DNA of 64,000 bases from Ktedonobacter sp. SOSP1-85. GTDB taxonomy: Bacteria; Chloroflexota; Ktedonobacteria; Ktedonobacterales; Ktedonobacteraceae. The stretch covers positions 2,643,501-2,707,500 of the forward strand of contig NZ_BNJI01000001.1 of the NCBI RefSeq assembly GCF_016587415.1. The letters run 5' to 3'. The position numbers and the translations under genes are program-made. How positions within the stretch are numbered: position 1 is the stretch's first letter; every line of letters starts with the position of its first letter. Shown in pieces: positions 9,177 through 18,679 of this stretch. A model generated the notes under the pieces. That model did no database searches and was not told where the DNA came from. It was given only the letters and a program-made list of their open reading frames with translations.

Positions 9177-9659
9177 ATGGCACAGTTAGAGAAAGCCACC
9201 TTTGGCGCAGGCTGTTTCTGGGGCGTTGAGGAGACCTTCCGTGGCATCAAGGGCGTGACCAATACAGCCGTTGGCTATGAGGGAGGCACCTACACGAACC
9301 CAACCTATCGCGATGTCTGTACAGACCAAACCGGGCACGCCGAGGTCGTGGAGGTGGAGTATGATCCAGAGCAGGTCCCCTACGACCAACTCTTACAGGT
9401 CTTCTGGGAGAACCATAATCCGACCACGCTCAATCGCCAGGGTCCCGATGTCGGCACTCAGTACCGCTCGGCCATCTTCTATCACACTCCCGAGCAACAG
9501 AAGGAGGCGGAGGCCTCCAAGGAGCGAATGCAGGCCTCCGGTCGCTACAAGCGTCCCATCGTGACCCAGATCGTTCCCGCCACCACCTTCTACCGTGCGG
9601 AGGAGTATCACCAGCGTTACCTGGCGAAGCGCGGCCTCTCACACTGCCACTTTGAATAA
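9177..9659 (+). CDS. msrA: Peptide-methionine (S)-S-oxide reductase
   Basis: Repairs methionine-S-sulfoxide in proteins, using thioredoxin as reductant. The 160-aa protein has the catalytic motif FGAGCFWG near its N-terminus and the family stretches [45 protein letters not shown] and EYHQRYL (cited in parts). The ATG at 9177 is used because AAGGAG ends 10 nt before it; an ATG at 9168 would be only 1 nt away. A bidirectional terminator follows directly. No MsrB domain is fused and none is adjacent. Confidence 0.97.
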   Translation: MAQLEKATFGAGCFWGVEETFRGIKGVTNTAVGYEGGTYTNPTYRDVCTDQTGHAEVVEVEYDPEQVPYDQLLQVFWENHNPTTLNRQGPDVGTQYRSAIFYHTPEQQKEAEASKERMQASGRYKRPIVTQIVPATTFYRAEEYHQRYLAKRGLSHCHFE

Positions 9660-9667
9660 AAACATAC

Positions 9668-9708
9668 AAAAAGAAGATGGCGCGTAAAATGCGCGCCATC
9701 TTCTTTTT
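9668..9708. terminator. Bidirectional intrinsic terminator of msrA and larC
   Basis: 17-bp perfect arms (9668-9684 and 9692-9708) flanked by A-run and T-run, placed between two convergent stop codons. It functions as a terminator on both strands. Confidence 0.85.
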
Positions 9709-9725
9709 GCACATTAGCCCGATGC

Positions 9726-10517
9726 CTAGGAAAGAGGTTTATGTTCATGCGTGCGCGTGTGCTCGTGGTGGTGAGTATGAGCATGACTTTGGGGTTCATC
9801 CAGGAGTTCGCCGAGCCAGCAGCGCAGGACATTGGGGCGCTCCAGCTCGCGCTTGCCCAGGCCGTAGCCAACGCGGCTCAGGCGCAGGGGAGGGCGGCGG
9901 AACTCTGCCAGGGCCGCCAGCAGCGCGGCCCCGGTTGGCGTGACCAGCTCGGCTGGCGTCATATCTGGCGTAATGGGCGCGCCAGCAGCAGACAACAGGT
10001 TCAGCACGGCAGGCGCGGGTAGGGGTAACCAGCCGTGCGCAGCTCGCGTCCAGCCGGCCCCTAGAGGCAAGGGGCTGGCAAAGACACGCTCTACATCCAG
10101 CAATTCAAGGCCCACTACCACACCTACGATATCGACAATCGCATCCAGCGCGCCGACCTCGTGAAAATGCACCTCTTCGGCAGGATAACCATGCACCTTG
10201 CCCTCCGCCTCCGCCAGCAGGGTAAAGACATGCAGGCTCTGGCGCTTGACCCGCTCCGAAAGCGTGCTGGCCTCAATGATGGCGCGCACATCTGAGAGGT
10301 GGCGATGCTGCTCCTGCTCAGGAGCTGTCACCAGGGCGCGCGTTCCCGCGATATAGCCACGTACCTCCTGGCGGCTGGCAATCTGCCAATCCGTGATCTG
10401 GAGCTTCGCCAGTTCGGCTCGCAGATCTTCAAGAGAGAGGCCCAGGTCCAGCAAGGCCCCAAGCGTCATATCGCCACTGATACCCGAGAAACAATCAAAG
10501 TAAATTACCTGAGACAT
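9726..10517 (-). CDS. larC: LarC N-terminal domain protein (nickel-pincer cofactor), His-rich tail, no LarC2
   Basis: Matches the first half of LarC/DUF111, the CTP-dependent cyclometallase that inserts nickel into the pincer nucleotide cofactor of lactate racemase and related enzymes. Signatures: [48 protein letters not shown]. Full LarC is about 400 aa; this protein is 263 aa and ends after [13 protein letters not shown] with a tail [16 protein letters not shown] that probably binds nickel. In Lactobacillus LarC1 and LarC2 are joined by programmed frameshift, but here a terminator follows within 20 bp and no LarC2 sequence is present. larB and larE are not in the window. Confidence 0.88.
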   Translation of the reverse strand: MSQVIYFDCFSGISGDMTLGALLDLGLSLEDLRAELAKLQITDWQIASRQEVRGYIAGTRALVTAPEQEQHRHLSDVRAIIEASTLSERVKRQSLHVFTLLAEAEGKVHGYPAEEVHFHEVGALDAIVDIVGVVVGLELLDVERVFASPLPLGAGWTRAAHGWLPLPAPAVLNLLSAAGAPITPDMTPAELVTPTGAALLAALAEFRRPPLRLSRVGYGLGKRELERPNVLRCWLGELLDEPQSHAHTHHHEHTRTHEHKPLS

Positions 10518-10602
10518 AATAAAGCCTATCTATCTTTTATAGCAAAACCGTAACTACTCAAGCCCTCCCCTGTACGAGGTATTCACAGCATCTACGATGC
10601 TT

Positions 10603-10673
10603 CGCCGGAGTCAAAGTGTGTGGTTGAGAGGCTGGCTTCGCCAGCCTCTCAACCACACACTTTGACTCCGGCG
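10603..10673. repeat. Long palindrome downstream of the antiporter gene
   Basis: Perfect 34-bp arms 10603-10636 and 10640-10673, tip GGC-TTC-GCC. It lies 57 bp past the stop of the gene at 10730 (minus). No U-tract. Confidence 0.92.
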
Positions 10674-10700
10674 AGCCACGAAGTGGCGAGAAGTCCTGAG
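10669..10700. repeat. REP-like small hairpin unit
   Basis: Stem GCCAC-GAA-GTGGC followed by GAGAAGTCCTGAG. It is nearly identical to 46017-46047 and abuts a long palindrome in both places. Confidence 0.6.
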
Positions 10701-10729
10701 TGCATACCAAAAGCTAGGAAAAACGCTCC

Positions 10730-12016
10730 CTAGTCGACCAGCTTGCGCGTGACAGAGGGAAGTTTCTTCAGGATGCTGCGCAGGCTGAGCCCCTGGCCCA
10801 GGAGCGTAAAGAGCACGACGGCATAGGTATCGTAGATCAAAGCACTTCGATCTGGAACATTGAGCGGAAGCGCCAGGACGAGTGCGAGCGAGAGCGCGCC
10901 TCTTAGGCCACTCCAGAAGATGACAAAACGCCAGGAGCGCAAGCGCATACCCGAAAAAGGCGGGAAGCTGCTCGGAATTAAGAGCACCATGACCAGGCGT
11001 GAGACCAGAACCGAACATACCACGAGGGCACACTTCAGCAGCAATCCATATGCATCGGGGGAGGAAAAAAATTGGACCGGGTTGATCTGCGCCCCTACCA
11101 ACAAGAAGAGCAGAGCATTGACCAGAAAGGCGCTCATAGCCCAGAAATTATCCGTTACCTCCAGGGTTCGCTCAGAGAGGCCATGCTTGCGTCCATAGCT
11201 GCCCAGCACCAGGCCCGCGCAGATCACCGCCAGAATGCCCGACATATGCAAAAAATCAGCGATCAGGTAGACGCCATAGGCGGTAACAATCGTAATCGTC
11301 GTCTCAATCATAGGGTCATCGATTAAGCGCACGCCACGCGTGACGATGAAACCACAGGCCAGACCCACGACAACGCTGCCACCTCCTTCCAGCAAGAAGG
11401 TAGATAGTCCCTGGCCCCAGGCCTGTGCCGGCTGCAAGCCCTGGCCATTGATTGAGAGCAGGACCAGCGCCAGAAATGTCTGATAGAGCGCCCCCGCGAC
11501 CCCATCATTAAAGAGGCTCTCAGCCTCGATAACAGTCGCGAGTTGCTCATTGACCGAGAGCTGGCGAAAGAGGCCCAGCACCGCAATCGGATCGGTAGGC
11601 GAGAGGATCGCAGCCAGCAAGAAGGCATCCAGCCAGGTAAGGCCCGCGAAAGCGTGTAGCGGTACCGCGATTAACACCAGCGAGAGCAACAGGCCAGGAA
11701 ACGCCAGGAGAAAGATCACCTTCCAATTCTCACGCAGGCGCTCAACCGAGAGCGACCATGCCCCCTCGAAGAGCAGTGCAGGCAGAAAGACAAACAGCAC
11801 CAGGTCAGGAGTCAACCGCACCTCGGGAGCCAGGTTAAAGACACCAATTAGCAACCCAACCACCACCAAACCCAATGTGTATGGGACAGTCAGACGACGC
11901 GTCACAAGAATTACCAGTAACGCAATCAACGCCAAAAAAACGACCTCACGCACAAGGTCAGCCAGATCTCCTTGTAGCAAAGCGGCAGTTACAATAGGCA
12001 CAAATTGCACTCTCAT
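10730..12016 (-). CDS. Na+/H+ antiporter, CPA1/NhaP type
   Basis: Polytopic membrane exchanger of 428 aa with about 12 hydrophobic segments along its length. The ion-site region LSPTDPIAVLGLF (Asp of the CPA1 fold), ESLFNDGVAGALYQTFLA (the ND pair) and GLRGALSLALVLALP near the C-terminus are all present. It probably exports Na+ or K+ in exchange for protons for pH and salt homeostasis. No C-terminal TrkA or cNMP domain is present. GGAGCTTC precedes the ATG at 12016. Confidence 0.93.
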   Translation of the reverse strand: MRVQFVPIVTAALLQGDLADLVREVVFLALIALLVILVTRRLTVPYTLGLVVVGLLIGVFNLAPEVRLTPDLVLFVFLPALLFEGAWSLSVERLRENWKVIFLLAFPGLLLSLVLIAVPLHAFAGLTWLDAFLLAAILSPTDPIAVLGLFRQLSVNEQLATVIEAESLFNDGVAGALYQTFLALVLLSINGQGLQPAQAWGQGLSTFLLEGGGSVVVGLACGFIVTRGVRLIDDPMIETTITIVTAYGVYLIADFLHMSGILAVICAGLVLGSYGRKHGLSERTLEVTDNFWAMSAFLVNALLFLLVGAQINPVQFFSSPDAYGLLLKCALVVCSVLVSRLVMVLLIPSSFPPFSGMRLRSWRFVIFWSGLRGALSLALVLALPLNVPDRSALIYDTYAVVLFTLLGQGLSLRSILKKLPSVTRKLVD

Positions 12017-12108
12017 GAAGCTCCACTATGAATCCAGGCAGGCAGAATAAATAGACGGTTTCATCATAGCACAACAAACAAGCTATTAGCGGTATAAAAT
12101 CCTTCTTG

Positions 12109-12168
12109 TTGAGTGGTGTGATGTCTCCTGGCAGCCTGCAGGCTGCCAGGAGACATCACACCACTCAA
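12109..12168. repeat. Long palindrome between PP2C terminator and antiporter
   Basis: Perfect 30-bp arms 12109-12138 and 12139-12168 with no loop; centre GCAGCC-TGCA-GGCTGC. It lies 93 bp upstream of the antiporter start and downstream of the PP2C terminator. Confidence 0.9.
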
Positions 12169-12178
12169 GAAATTGGCC

Positions 12179-12200
12179 AGCGCCGCAGGCGCGAGAAGGC
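12179..12200. repeat. REP-like small hairpin unit
   Basis: GCGCC-GCA-GGCGC followed by GAGAAGGC. Same architecture as the units at 10669, 19980, 46017 and 57200. Confidence 0.5.
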
Positions 12201-12221
12201 AGCCTGTACCCGAAAAGAAAA

Positions 12222-12259
12222 AGGTGGGTATTACCCACGAACATGAGTAATACCCACCT
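12222..12259 (-). terminator. Intrinsic terminator of the PP2C gene
   Basis: 12-bp arms (12222-12233 and 12248-12259). On the minus strand the hairpin is followed by TTTTTCTTTT. It lies 70 bp past the PP2C stop codon. Confidence 0.75.
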
Positions 12260-12328
12260 CACCTAAATAAAGAAAGCACCAGAAAAAGGGAAAATAAAGG
12301 AAAATTATTCTGGTTCCCCCAGGCATTG

Positions 12329-13117
12329 TTATGCGCTGGTTTCGGGCTCCTGCACATTTTCCTCGGCCAGAGTGACACGCGCCACAATGGCGGTGATATT
12401 ATCCAGCCCGCCATGCTCATTGGCCTGGGCGATCAATTGCTTCACGCCCTCTTCAGGCTCCTGCTGACGAAGAATCTGTGCGATCTCATCATCCTCAACC
12501 ATACCCGAGAGGCCATCCGAACAGAGCAGCAAGATATCACCATTCTGTAGAGTCTCGGTAAACATGTCGATCTCCACCCCTGGATCGATGCCCAGGCTAC
12601 GCAGGATAACATTGCGCTGGGGATGTACCCGGGCCTGCTCTTCTGTAATCAGGCCAGCTCGCACCTGTTCCGCCACCCAGGAATGATCGTCTGTTACCTG
12701 GTGCATGCTCTCTTCGCGCAACAGGTAGGCCCGGCTATCACCAACATTCGCGATATAGGCGGTCGAATCCTGAATGATGCAGGCCACGCAGGTGGTTCCC
12801 ATGTCGTTCCCCTCCTGGATGGCACGCTTAAAAAGATCCAGGTTGGCCTGGCGAATCACCCCTTTTAGTGCCTGGGCGATATTTGCTTCCTTGCTCTCAT
12901 AATATAAGCGTTTGACCGCGTTAACCACCATATCACTGGCGACCTCGCCGCGCGCATGACCCCCCAGGCCGTCGGCGACGATAAGCAACACGCCTCGCTC
13001 GCGCAAGGTTTGTGCATCTTCAGGCAGTTCAACGAGCAAACTATCTTCATTCAACGAGCGTTTACGTCCTGTGTCGGTACCTTGAGCAACCGTGATGTGA
13101 AGCGAACGTTCCACCAT
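12329..13117 (-). CDS. PP2C-type Ser/Thr protein phosphatase
   Basis: Mn/Mg-dependent phosphatase of 262 aa. Motifs in order: GTDTGRKRSLNEDSLL, VADGLGGHARGE, ANVGDSRAYLL, TDDHSW, LLCSDGLSGMVEDDE and GGLDNITAIV, so all the Asp metal ligands are present. The start at 13117 is chosen because GGAAAAGGAG lies just upstream. It is cytosolic with no sensor domain, like Stp/PrpC. It is a likely partner of the PASTA kinase at 29389, although the two genes are 16 kb apart, whereas in Firmicutes they are adjacent. Confidence 0.94.
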   Translation of the reverse strand: MVERSLHITVAQGTDTGRKRSLNEDSLLVELPEDAQTLRERGVLLIVADGLGGHARGEVASDMVVNAVKRLYYESKEANIAQALKGVIRQANLDLFKRAIQEGNDMGTTCVACIIQDSTAYIANVGDSRAYLLREESMHQVTDDHSWVAEQVRAGLITEEQARVHPQRNVILRSLGIDPGVEIDMFTETLQNGDILLLCSDGLSGMVEDDEIAQILRQQEPEEGVKQLIAQANEHGGLDNITAIVARVTLAEENVQEPETSA

Positions 13118-13345
13118 AAAACACTCCTTTTCCAAACCCAATGCACGCTAATAATAGATAAAAACACTGGTTCGCACAAATGCGACACAGACAGCAGGCA
13201 ATAGAAATAAGATAATGCATAAGATAGCTAGTAGAATGTTGTAACGATATACTGAGAGCGCCTTCTTGTCAAGAGGTAGCAGCAGCAATAACGGGCATGG
13301 CAACAGAACAATAGCGAACAGGGGAAACTCTTCATGGCACAAAAA

Positions 13346-13374
13346 GGGCTGACCTCGCCTGGAGAGGTCAGCCC
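13346..13374 (-). terminator. Intrinsic terminator of the lipoprotein gene
   Basis: GGGCTGACCTC paired with GAGGTCAGCCC, followed on the minus strand by TTTTTG. It lies 40 bp past the stop at 13414. Confidence 0.75.
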
Positions 13375-13413
13375 AGTCACAAACAGGGGGAGTCAGGGAG
13401 TCACCTTGCGCGG

Positions 13414-13962
13414 CTACTGCGCGTTAACAGTAAAGGTATAAGGCATAATATACATGGCGCAGACGCGCTCTTTGCCATTGCACAACGCCCGTTTGCTGAA
13501 GTTCAGCGTCGCATGGCCCGTCCCCTGAACGCTAAAGCGCCAGACACAGACCTTGGCTCCCTGGTCCGCAAAGCCCGCCGTCATCTCCATCTGGAGCGGC
13601 CCCTCGGACTTAGTAGGTCCAGCCCAGCGACTACCAAAGGGCAGTTGTACCTCCATCACATCGCCTTTATGAACGGTGACTGTGCTATCCTGCTGCGTAG
13701 GCTTCACTGTTACAGTCGGGTTAGATGGGCGTGTCTCAAGGACTGCATCAGAGGGGCAACCATTTTCGGCTCCAAAGCCCTTGACGGTCTTCGTACTGCC
13801 ATTGCCTGGATTACTATTGCCGCTGCCTGTCCCGCCCGTGCCACTACTCGTAGCCCCACATCCAGCCAGGAAGAGCAGCAGAAACAGCGAGAGCACAATG
13901 GTTATCAAAAAAGGCTTACGACGAAGAACCAGCAATGTATAGGCACCATTTTCAGTGGGCAT
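13414..13962 (-). CDS. Secreted lipoprotein, possibly I42/chagasin-like beta domain
   Basis: 182-aa predicted lipoprotein. The N-terminus has LRRKP, a hydrophobic stretch and the lipobox LFLAGC. A Gly/Ser/Thr-rich linker follows, then a beta-rich domain of about 120 residues with TVTVHKGDVMEVQLP, VCVWRFSVQGTGHATLNF and YTFTV. That pattern weakly resembles chagasin-type protease inhibitors (I42), but the usual GxxW loop is not clear. The start at 13962 has AGGAGG 8 nt upstream; an upstream in-frame ATG also has a fair ribosome site. It probably sits on the outer face of the membrane. Function not established. Confidence 0.72.
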   Translation of the reverse strand: MPTENGAYTLLVLRRKPFLITIVLSLFLLLFLAGCGATSSGTGGTGSGNSNPGNGSTKTVKGFGAENGCPSDAVLETRPSNPTVTVKPTQQDSTVTVHKGDVMEVQLPFGSRWAGPTKSEGPLQMEMTAGFADQGAKVCVWRFSVQGTGHATLNFSKRALCNGKERVCAMYIMPYTFTVNAQ

Positions 13963-14238
13963 AGGATGCGCCTCCTGCTTTATTATAGATCGGGTATGCA
14001 TAAACATACGCTCCTTTGGCTGTAACTAAGACGCCATCATACCTGGCAATTTCTGGTGCCTCCCAGGCACCGCTTTCCTCTTCCCTGCTCCGCCATCTTC
14101 ATCACAGACAAAACGTCTCACCATGTAAAAAAGTTCCCACTACCCAAAAGATTACAAATTGTTAACTATATCTTAAAAAAAGGGCAGGATAATAGAGACT
14201 GAGCAATACTATGTTGATTTTGTCGAGGACTAGAAACA

Positions 14239-15165
14239 TTGAAAAATATATATTTACTACGCCCCAGTGGCCAAAAACGTCGCCTGGCCTCAAGTAAGAA
14301 TCTGCTACGCCGGGCAGCCCTGCTATGTTGTCTATTGCTCGGCACCTATGTGCTCACTAGTTGTAGCGCACCAGGCAGCCAGAGCCAGCCCATCACGGGA
14401 AAACTACGCGTCACCGGCTCTACAGCCCTGCTGCCCCTGGCACAGGAAGCGGGCAAGCTATTTGAACAGCAATATCCAGGAACAAAGATTGAAGTCAGCG
14501 GAGGTGGCAGCGGACATGGACTCGATGCCGTTACTGCCCAACAGGCGGAGATAGGCAATTCAGATATTTATGCCAATCCCGCGATCTACCCTGATCCCAA
14601 TCTCACCGATCATATTGTCTGCGTCACCCCCTTTGAGATGATCACCAATCCAGGTATTACCGTCCCCTCGCTCACCCAGCAACAGATTATTGATATTTTC
14701 TCAACTGGCAAGATCAATAACTGGAGCCAGCTAGGTGGCCCAGACCTCAAGATCACCCCTATCGTGCGCCCGAGCAACTCCGGCACACGCGCGACCTTCC
14801 GCAAATACATTCTAGGTGGCCGCGACGAAAAGGGTACCCTCCTCACAACTGACTCCTCTACTACCGTCCGCGACACGGTCGCGAAGACGCCCGGAGCCAT
14901 TGGCTATGTGGGCGCTTCTTACGTCACAAACGCGATTCATACCGTAGAGATCGATAATCAGAAGGGTACCGTCAGCACGATCTCCTCAGGCAAATACAAC
15001 TTCTGGAGCTATGAGCATATGTACACGCTGGGAGGCGATGATGCCACACTGGAGGCCTTCCTGCAATTCATGCTTAGCTCAGGTGTCCAGCAGAAGGCCC
15101 AGGAGATGGGCTACGTTCCCATCAACAGCATGCAGACCCCAGGTGTAGCCAGCGTTTCCCCCTAA
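14239..15165 (+). CDS. pstS: PstS-like phosphate-binding lipoprotein
   Basis: 308-aa substrate-binding protein of the PstS/SphX family. After a basic N-terminus and hydrophobic segment comes the lipobox LTSCSAPG. Ligand-loop signatures are TGSTALLPLAQEA, GGGSGHGLDAV, NNWSQLGG, RPSNSGTRATF and GAIGYVGASYV, which contact phosphate in PstS. The start is a TTG with GAGG 8 nt upstream. No pstC, pstA, pstB or phoU gene adjoins it, so it would work with a transporter elsewhere or act as a sensor. An AT-rich stretch TTAACTATATCTTAA at about 14160 could be a Pho-type box, but this is weak. Confidence 0.88.
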   Translation: MKNIYLLRPSGQKRRLASSKNLLRRAALLCCLLLGTYVLTSCSAPGSQSQPITGKLRVTGSTALLPLAQEAGKLFEQQYPGTKIEVSGGGSGHGLDAVTAQQAEIGNSDIYANPAIYPDPNLTDHIVCVTPFEMITNPGITVPSLTQQQIIDIFSTGKINNWSQLGGPDLKITPIVRPSNSGTRATFRKYILGGRDEKGTLLTTDSSTTVRDTVAKTPGAIGYVGASYVTNAIHTVEIDNQKGTVSTISSGKYNFWSYEHMYTLGGDDATLEAFLQFMLSSGVQQKAQEMGYVPINSMQTPGVASVSP

Positions 15166-15180
15166 GCATTTTTCCATAGC

Positions 15181-15240
15181 ATAGAAGTCTCGGGGCAAAA
15201 TTTCGGGCGGATGCCCGAAATTTTGCCCCGAGACTTCTAT
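15181..15240. repeat. Long palindrome downstream of pstS
   Basis: Perfect 28-bp arms 15181-15208 and 15213-15240, tip GGGC-GGAT-GCCC. It lies 15 bp after the pstS stop. The rest of the gap to 15661 has no recognised gene. Confidence 0.92.
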
Positions 15241-15572
15241 AAATTCATTTGACAAATGGCAACAGAGAACGTTACAATATTTCTCTGGTTAGACGATTTC
15301 TACAAAAGAACACGAGCCTCCCACCAGCCTGGCCGGGTGAGGCACGCACGCGTCTATTCTAGCGAATGGGAGAGTTGTACACGACTCTAGTAGCTTAACT
15401 ATTGCAGTTACATCTCTTCAGGTTCTCCCCATTGAGCAAAACAAGACGTAGACCGATCATTCAGGCAATACATCTTCTGCTACGTACCTAACTAATACGG
15501 GTAAGCAATTACCGACGGTATCGGCTCAATCCAGCTAGTAGGCATTTCTGATGCTTTAGCCATTGAGAGCAC

Positions 15573-15595
15573 TATAATCACATGTTATTGTGATT
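15573..15595 (+). promoter_or_regulatory. -10 box with adjoining dyad operator, EamA gene
   Basis: TATAAT at 15573-15578 is overlapped by the dyad AATCACA-TGTTAT-TGTGATT (15576-15595), a layout typical of repression at the initiation site. The -35 is not clear. The gene starts about 67 bp downstream. Confidence 0.45.
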
Positions 15596-15661
15596 GTACA
15601 CCATGCCAGCGTGCCCAGACCCGGTTGGTGAGGAGGCGACATATGCAGGAGGTGTATCGGT

Positions 15662-16591
15662 TTGAACAGATTTATAGCGTCCCTTCTTGTCCTGCTGGCG
15701 GGAGCCTCATTCGGCATTCTCTCCACTGTGGTCAAGTTAGGCTATCATGCGGGCTTCTCCGTGGCAGAGATCACAAGCTCCCAGATCCTCTTCGGCTGCC
15801 TGGGGCTCTGGCTCTTAAGCCTTCCTTCACTCAAATATTTGCGCCACATCCGTAAGCTAACGCTTGGGCAGCTCCTGCTCAGCGGCCTCTTTCCAGGACT
15901 CACCGGCGTTTTTTACTATATGGCCTTACAGACCATCTCAGCTTCGCTTGGCGTCGTCTTGCTCTTCCAGTTTGTCTGGATGGGGTTGCTGGTCGATTGG
16001 ATCTTACAGCGCAAGGCGCCTACGCTTAGTCGCTGGCTGGCCCTGGTCGCGGTCCTGATCGGCACTGTGCTGGCAGCCAACTACCAGGTTTTACTTACCT
16101 CGCACCTGGACCTCAAGGGTATCTGCCTGGGCCTGCTGGCCGCGGTCAGCTATACAGGAAACATTGTTATCAATGAGCGCGTAGCGCCCGAGGTTCCTCC
16201 AACACTGCGTAGCACCCTCATTATGACGGGCGCACTCATCATCACTCTTGTAATTTTTCCGCCACAGTTTCTCTTTACTGGCGCGCTTTCTCATGGACTC
16301 TGGTTCTGGGCTATCATTCTTGGCTGCTTTGGCGTCATTATCCCGCCGTTCCTCTTCGCGCGAGGAGTTCCCGTCGTTGGCGCGGGCACCACAACCATTC
16401 TAGGTTCTATTGAGCTACCCGTGGTTATCATTATGTCTACGTTGGTCCTCAAAGAGCACGTGGAGCTTATCCAATGGGCAGGGGTTGTGCTCATTCTGCT
16501 GGGCATTACCCTGACCCAGCAGAGCAACTTGCTCCCGAAAAGCTGGCGCAAACGCCTGGCACACCATAAGCAAGTAAGAGTAAAAATATAG
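15662..16591 (+). CDS. EamA/DMT-family transporter
   Basis: 309-aa inner-membrane protein with ten hydrophobic helices and two EamA repeats (about residues 5-140 and 155-290), the usual drug/metabolite transporter build. It opens LLVLLAGASFGILSTVVKLGYHAG. The second repeat ends GVVLILLGITLTQ. The start is TTG at 15662, supported by AGGAGGT 8 nt upstream. The substrate is unknown; relatives export amino acids, nucleosides or sugars. The last seven codons and stop lie inside the left arm of the palindrome at 16574. Confidence 0.9.
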   Translation: MNRFIASLLVLLAGASFGILSTVVKLGYHAGFSVAEITSSQILFGCLGLWLLSLPSLKYLRHIRKLTLGQLLLSGLFPGLTGVFYYMALQTISASLGVVLLFQFVWMGLLVDWILQRKAPTLSRWLALVAVLIGTVLAANYQVLLTSHLDLKGICLGLLAAVSYTGNIVINERVAPEVPPTLRSTLIMTGALIITLVIFPPQFLFTGALSHGLWFWAIILGCFGVIIPPFLFARGVPVVGAGTTTILGSIELPVVIIMSTLVLKEHVELIQWAGVVLILLGITLTQQSNLLPKSWRKRLAHHKQVRVKI

Positions 16592-16650
16592 GATGTGGTT
16601 GTGGATCAGCATTGCCGATCCACAACCACATCCTATATTTTTACTCTTAC
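16574..16650. repeat. Long palindrome overlapping the EamA stop codon
   Basis: Perfect 34-bp arms 16574-16607 and 16617-16650, 9-nt loop. The left arm encodes the EamA C-terminus. It lies between convergent genes. Confidence 0.92.
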
Positions 16651-16681
16651 CGAAGCATCGAAAGTGCTGAGAGCGACGCTT

Positions 16682-18679
16682 TTAGCCCTGCGATGAATGC
16701 AGGCGGCGATCCGAACTTGCGCTATGCCCCCCTGGGCGGACGCTGAAGCTGTACTCGGGTGAAGCTTGCGACAACATACGCTCACCATCAGAGATAGGGC
16801 GAACACGATAGCCAGCCTCATCATTGCCTTCAAGCTGGAAGGAGATCATATTGGCGCGTATCTCCTGCGAGAGAGCATTGAGCTTACGTGCCATAGAGAG
16901 TACATCACCCACAAAGACACTCCCTGAGCGGTACAACTCTTCACGCGTTTCAGCCGAAAGCGATCCACTTACACTTCCTTGCTTGCCCAACACCTGGGTC
17001 GCATTCGTCAACTTCGTTAATTCCTTCTCAACCTCTGCAAGATTTTGCGTCAGTTGCCATTGCGTCTGCTGCGCGTCACGGCACATACGCTGCGCCTGAG
17101 TTTCAAGGGTACGCAATTCTTGCAGGTACATAGAGGCTACGCCATTTCCCAGCGCGCTCCCTCCTCGAACCGTCGAATCACGTGTCAGTCCCTTCTGTAA
17201 GCGATCTGTCACCTGGATAATCTGCTCATTCAAACTCTGCATGGCCAGGAGTCGCTTCTGCGCGCTCTCGTCAGAGAGATTGTGCAGGCGCTCACGCGTC
17301 TGCTTCAGCTGTGTCGCCACCGACTCCGCATCGGGTGAGGCAGCCTCCGCCTTCTCATCTCCCTGTAGACGCGCGGGTTTCAGTCGCGAGACGGGCTTGC
17401 CGCTCTCCAGCGTATTCAGGATGGAGAGGAAGTGTTCCGCGCGCTCAACTTCATAGCGCGAGGCGGAATCAAGCTGATCAATAACGGTCTGGATACGTGT
17501 AACGAAGCGGCGGAAGCGACCAACTGTGAAGTTAAAGGCATTGGCCAGCAGATCAATAGGATCGCTATTCACGTTGGTACTTACCCGCAGATCGCCCGCA
17601 TTTACAACGCGCATGGTTGAGAAGAGGTGCTCAGCGGCGTTCGTCAAGGCCACGTTCTGGCGCTGGGTCTCCTCCAGCAACGCGACAATCGCATCCAACA
17701 TGGCATTGGTCGAGGCCGAAACACTACTAATCTCGTCACGCCCAACGACATCTACACGCGCCGAAATGTCGCCCCCTTCGACGGACTGTGTCACGCGCAA
17801 CAATTGCTTCAAGCGCTGCACAATCGTACCAGAGATAAACCAACCAACCAGGGCAATGGCGATAAAGGCCAGAATGGAGCCAATGATCGTCGTCAGGAGC
17901 TGTTGTTGCTCTTCAACACCCGCGGCAATATTAATGGAGTTGGAAAGGCGCTGGTTAAGCTGAATAAGCGCACGTAACGCGCTCAGCGCGTCACCATTCG
18001 TAGGCTCGGCCTGCACGCGCTCAAAATTGGCGGCCTCAGTCAGATTATGTGCATCGACGCTGGAAAGGACCTGCTCCAACGAGGCCCTATATACCAGCCA
18101 GGTACGCTGCGCACTGGCCGCTAGTGTCTCTTGCTGGTGTACCTGCCCGCCGTTACTGGCCTCTTCCAGCATAGCCACCTGCGTTGGGTGTTTGCTTACC
18201 AGGTCCTGGCCCACATAGTTCTTGAGCGTCGTGTCATAGCGTGTAATTAGTCCACGGAGCGCTGTCTCATCCTGCTTGATTGTCTCTTTAGAAGGAGAGG
18301 CGGCACCTGCATCACTAATCAACGTAGCCGTCTCAGTATTCATCAACTGCAAAAAGTTGGCGCCTGTCGTAAGAGAGGTATTGGTACGTAAGAGATCTTG
18401 ATAGAACTCTGACTGGCGACCAAGGGATGCCGAGCGCTGCGCTCCTACCAGGCCGGCCACCAGGGCCGCAATTACAGCGGCCAGGAGGAAGCCGATAGCC
18501 AGGCGTTGTCCAATTGGCATATCAAGGACGAGCGTACGTCCTCCGCGCATGCGCGGGCGAATATGAATAGTTGTATTTGAAGGTGTCTGAGACAGATTTG
18601 CGAGCGGTGTTCTGGTATTCCTGGCAAGTCCATCGGAAACAGGAGATATATTGCGTGTTTGAGGCCTGATCAAACTCAT
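16682..18679 (-). CDS. Two-HAMP membrane signalling protein without a recognised output domain
   Basis: 665-aa membrane protein. A basic cytosolic N-terminus is followed by TM1 (about residues 55-75), an extracytoplasmic four-helix-like region, TM2 (about 265-290) and a HAMP domain (RLKQLLRVTQSVEGGDISARV). A second HAMP-like unit follows (AEHLFSTMRVVNAGDLRVST). The remaining 250 residues are coiled coil with a low-complexity hinge. The chemotaxis hairpin E-x-x-R-x-A tip and any kinase or cyclase domain are absent. It may scaffold or relay a signal to a separate partner. Start chosen at MSLIRPQ with AAAGG 9 nt upstream. No che genes are nearby. Confidence 0.8.
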   Translation of the reverse strand: MSLIRPQTRNISPVSDGLARNTRTPLANLSQTPSNTTIHIRPRMRGGRTLVLDMPIGQRLAIGFLLAAVIAALVAGLVGAQRSASLGRQSEFYQDLLRTNTSLTTGANFLQLMNTETATLISDAGAASPSKETIKQDETALRGLITRYDTTLKNYVGQDLVSKHPTQVAMLEEASNGGQVHQQETLAASAQRTWLVYRASLEQVLSSVDAHNLTEAANFERVQAEPTNGDALSALRALIQLNQRLSNSINIAAGVEEQQQLLTTIIGSILAFIAIALVGWFISGTIVQRLKQLLRVTQSVEGGDISARVDVVGRDEISSVSASTNAMLDAIVALLEETQRQNVALTNAAEHLFSTMRVVNAGDLRVSTNVNSDPIDLLANAFNFTVGRFRRFVTRIQTVIDQLDSASRYEVERAEHFLSILNTLESGKPVSRLKPARLQGDEKAEAASPDAESVATQLKQTRERLHNLSDESAQKRLLAMQSLNEQIIQVTDRLQKGLTRDSTVRGGSALGNGVASMYLQELRTLETQAQRMCRDAQQTQWQLTQNLAEVEKELTKLTNATQVLGKQGSVSGSLSAETREELYRSGSVFVGDVLSMARKLNALSQEIRANMISFQLEGNDEAGYRVRPISDGERMLSQASPEYSFSVRPGGHSASSDRRLHSSQG

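Noticed and set aside
9660..9780. Programmed frameshift producing full LarC
   Set aside because: No LarC2-like coding exists downstream; a bidirectional terminator and the convergent msrA begin within 20 bp.
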